NCBI GenBank assembly: GCA_023420715.1 | Contig: JAEZVR010000004.1 | Span: 1 to 23,582 of the forward strand | Reading direction: 5' to 3' | DNA length: 23,582 nucleotides | Source of the DNA: Bacillota bacterium | GTDB lineage: Bacteria; Bacillota; Clostridia; Saccharofermentanales; Fastidiosipilaceae | In this document: positions 22,676-23,582 of the stretch, piece by piece | Layout of the letters: each line of letters begins with the position of its first letter | How positions within the stretch are numbered: position 1 is the first letter of the stretch | Position numbers and translations under genes: made by a program | Notes under the pieces: generated by a model | Databases searched by the model: none | Seen by the model: only the letters and a program-made list of their open reading frames with translations | What the model was told of the DNA's origin: nothing

Positions 22676-23308
22676 ATGACCACACGAGTTGTCAAAACAT
22701 CATCTTCTTTTTCTGTCTTATCCATTAGCTTTATGGGTTTTTTTGCGGCTTTGGCATGGGTCGTCTTTGCCTTGTTGCGTTTTGATATACCCATTCCGGC
22801 AGGTCGCGTGCCCATTCATTTTGCGAATGCGGTTTGTGTTTTGGCAGGGCTTATTCTCGGGCCTTGGAAGGGCGGTATTGCTGGTGCGGTCGGTCTGGCT
22901 CTTGGCGATTTAACTGGCGGCTATGCACATGCCGTACTGCCGACACTCATCGTCAAATTTATCATCGGTTTTATCGCAGGTGTGGTAGCCAAACGGTTGA
23001 AATTATTTGCAGAAACCTTTGACAAGCATCATCTGCTCAAAGTACTTGCTTCAGCTGCAATTGCTTTACTCGTCTTTAATGTCTTTTTGGATCCGCTTTT
23101 TCGTTACTATATTTACCAAATGATTGGGATTCATCGAGATTTAGCTAAAATGCTGGGCTTGTTTAATATTTATATTTCAGCATTGAATGGTGTTTTGAAC
23201 ACCTTAATTGTGACGCTGGTCTTTCCGATCTTGAAACGGCGTTTAATTGCCATGGGAATTTGGCATCGCGTAAAGGGATACCGAGTTAATGAATGCCCAG
23301 CACGATGA
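22676..23308 (+). CDS. ECF transporter S component (substrate-binding membrane protein), 210 aa
   Basis: Integral membrane vitamin- or cofactor-binding subunit of an energy-coupling-factor transporter. About five or six hydrophobic helices are seen. The N-terminal pattern IPIPAGRVPIHFANAVCVLA, GLILGPWKGGIAGAVGLALG and DLTGGYA is the S-component signature (small Gly/Ala-rich helices before a D-L-T-G-G-Y turn). The shared EcfA/EcfT subunits are not in the window, as is usual for group II systems, where they are encoded elsewhere. Ligand unknown; no riboswitch is recognised in the 125 nt upstream. Ribosome site GGGAGG precedes ATG. Confidence 0.85.
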   Translation: MTTRVVKTSSSFSVLSISFMGFFAALAWVVFALLRFDIPIPAGRVPIHFANAVCVLAGLILGPWKGGIAGAVGLALGDLTGGYAHAVLPTLIVKFIIGFIAGVVAKRLKLFAETFDKHHLLKVLASAAIALLVFNVFLDPLFRYYIYQMIGIHRDLAKMLGLFNIYISALNGVLNTLIVTLVFPILKRRLIAMGIWHRVKGYRVNECPAR

Positions 23309-23323
23309 GCATAGCAGATGACG

Positions 23324-23361
23324 AAAAAGCCGCTCTTGCGTATTTTCAATGAGCGGTTTTT
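23324..23361. terminator. Bidirectional terminator
   Basis: AAAAAGCCGCTC (23324-23335) pairs with GAGCGGTTTTT (23351-23361), loop 15 nt. T runs result in both directions, serving the ECF S gene and the converging partial gene at the window end. Confidence 0.8.
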
Positions 23362-23424
23362 ATGATGTTATCTTAAAAGGTTCTTAAGAAGTTAAAATCA
23401 CTAGAAAATTTTGGGTTTGTTCGA

Positions 23425-23582
23425 TTAGGTGCCAAAGTGAAAGGCTTTGCTGAGCCACTGATAAAAACGATGGTTGACCCTTGGTCCCAATACACGGAAG
23501 GCTTTTTGCGCCAGGATCATGGGGTGTCGGTATATACGCCGATACGTCTCGATATCTTGTTTTTTTGCCAGTTGTGCTAAAG
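23425..23582 (-). CDS. C-terminal part of an unidentified protein (gene continues past the window)
   Basis: The minus strand is open from the window end to a TAA at 23425-23427, giving 51 residues. The text (DIETYRRIYRHPMILAQKAF and HRFYQWLSKAFHFGT) is basic and aromatic with regular helix-like spacing and looks like a genuine C-terminus. The bidirectional terminator at 23324-23361 lies just downstream, as expected for a real gene. The family is not recognised from this fragment. Confidence 0.55.
   Translation of the reverse strand, partial: LAQLAKKQDIETYRRIYRHPMILAQKAFRVLGPRVNHRFYQWLSKAFHFGT

Overview
The window looks like chromosome of an anaerobic, fermentative, Clostridia-type Firmicute of moderate G+C. 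Four things point there: a complete 4-hydroxybutyrate-to-butyrate gene set (abfH, abfD, abfT, crt, hbd, bcd, etfB, etfA, thiolase), strong AGGAGG-type ribosome sites, a class A penicillin-binding protein, and many T-tailed terminators. Species cannot be named from the sequence.

Layout. (1) 1-1900 is accessory DNA. It holds two transcription-unit-like structured RNAs (about 82-251 and 422-685) built from a recurring hairpin module, each ending in a terminator. After them come a gene for a PBECR4-like (BECR-fold nuclease-like) protein of the kind carried by integrative elements, and a frameshifted remnant of a DnaD-domain replication protein. The region ends at the 3' end of a tRNA-Ala(GGC) gene on the minus strand, a typical integration target. 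(2) 2100-6740 is housekeeping: a small acidic protein, an iron-type alcohol dehydrogenase coupled to an O6-methylguanine-DNA methyltransferase, and a convergent class A PBP. (3) 6740-11720 is an operon for a three-subunit molybdenum hydroxylase (FAD, 2x[2Fe-2S] and Mo subunits), a small two-helix membrane protein and a DEDDh exonuclease with a C-terminal zinc knuckle. (4) 12020-22550 is the butyrate block. (5) 22560 to the end holds an ECF-transporter S component behind a pair of 13-bp direct repeats, then the tail of an unidentified minus-strand gene.

How the butyrate genes work together (family knowledge plus gene order): AbfH interconverts succinate semialdehyde and 4-hydroxybutyrate. AbfT activates 4-hydroxybutyrate with CoA from acetyl- or butyryl-CoA. 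AbfD, a [4Fe-4S]/FAD radical enzyme, dehydrates 4-hydroxybutyryl-CoA to crotonyl-CoA. Bcd with EtfAB reduces crotonyl-CoA to butyryl-CoA, probably by electron bifurcation. Crt, Hbd and thiolase link crotonyl-CoA to acetyl-CoA. The source of succinate semialdehyde (succinate, 4-aminobutyrate or other) is not encoded here.

Most notable points: the modular structured RNA with compensatory base changes at 80-690; AbfD, in which one residue appears to be missing between the His and Cys ligands of its iron-sulfur cluster; and a small CGGC...CxxxC protein between abfD and abfT whose conserved N-terminus can only be translated from a non-ATG start.
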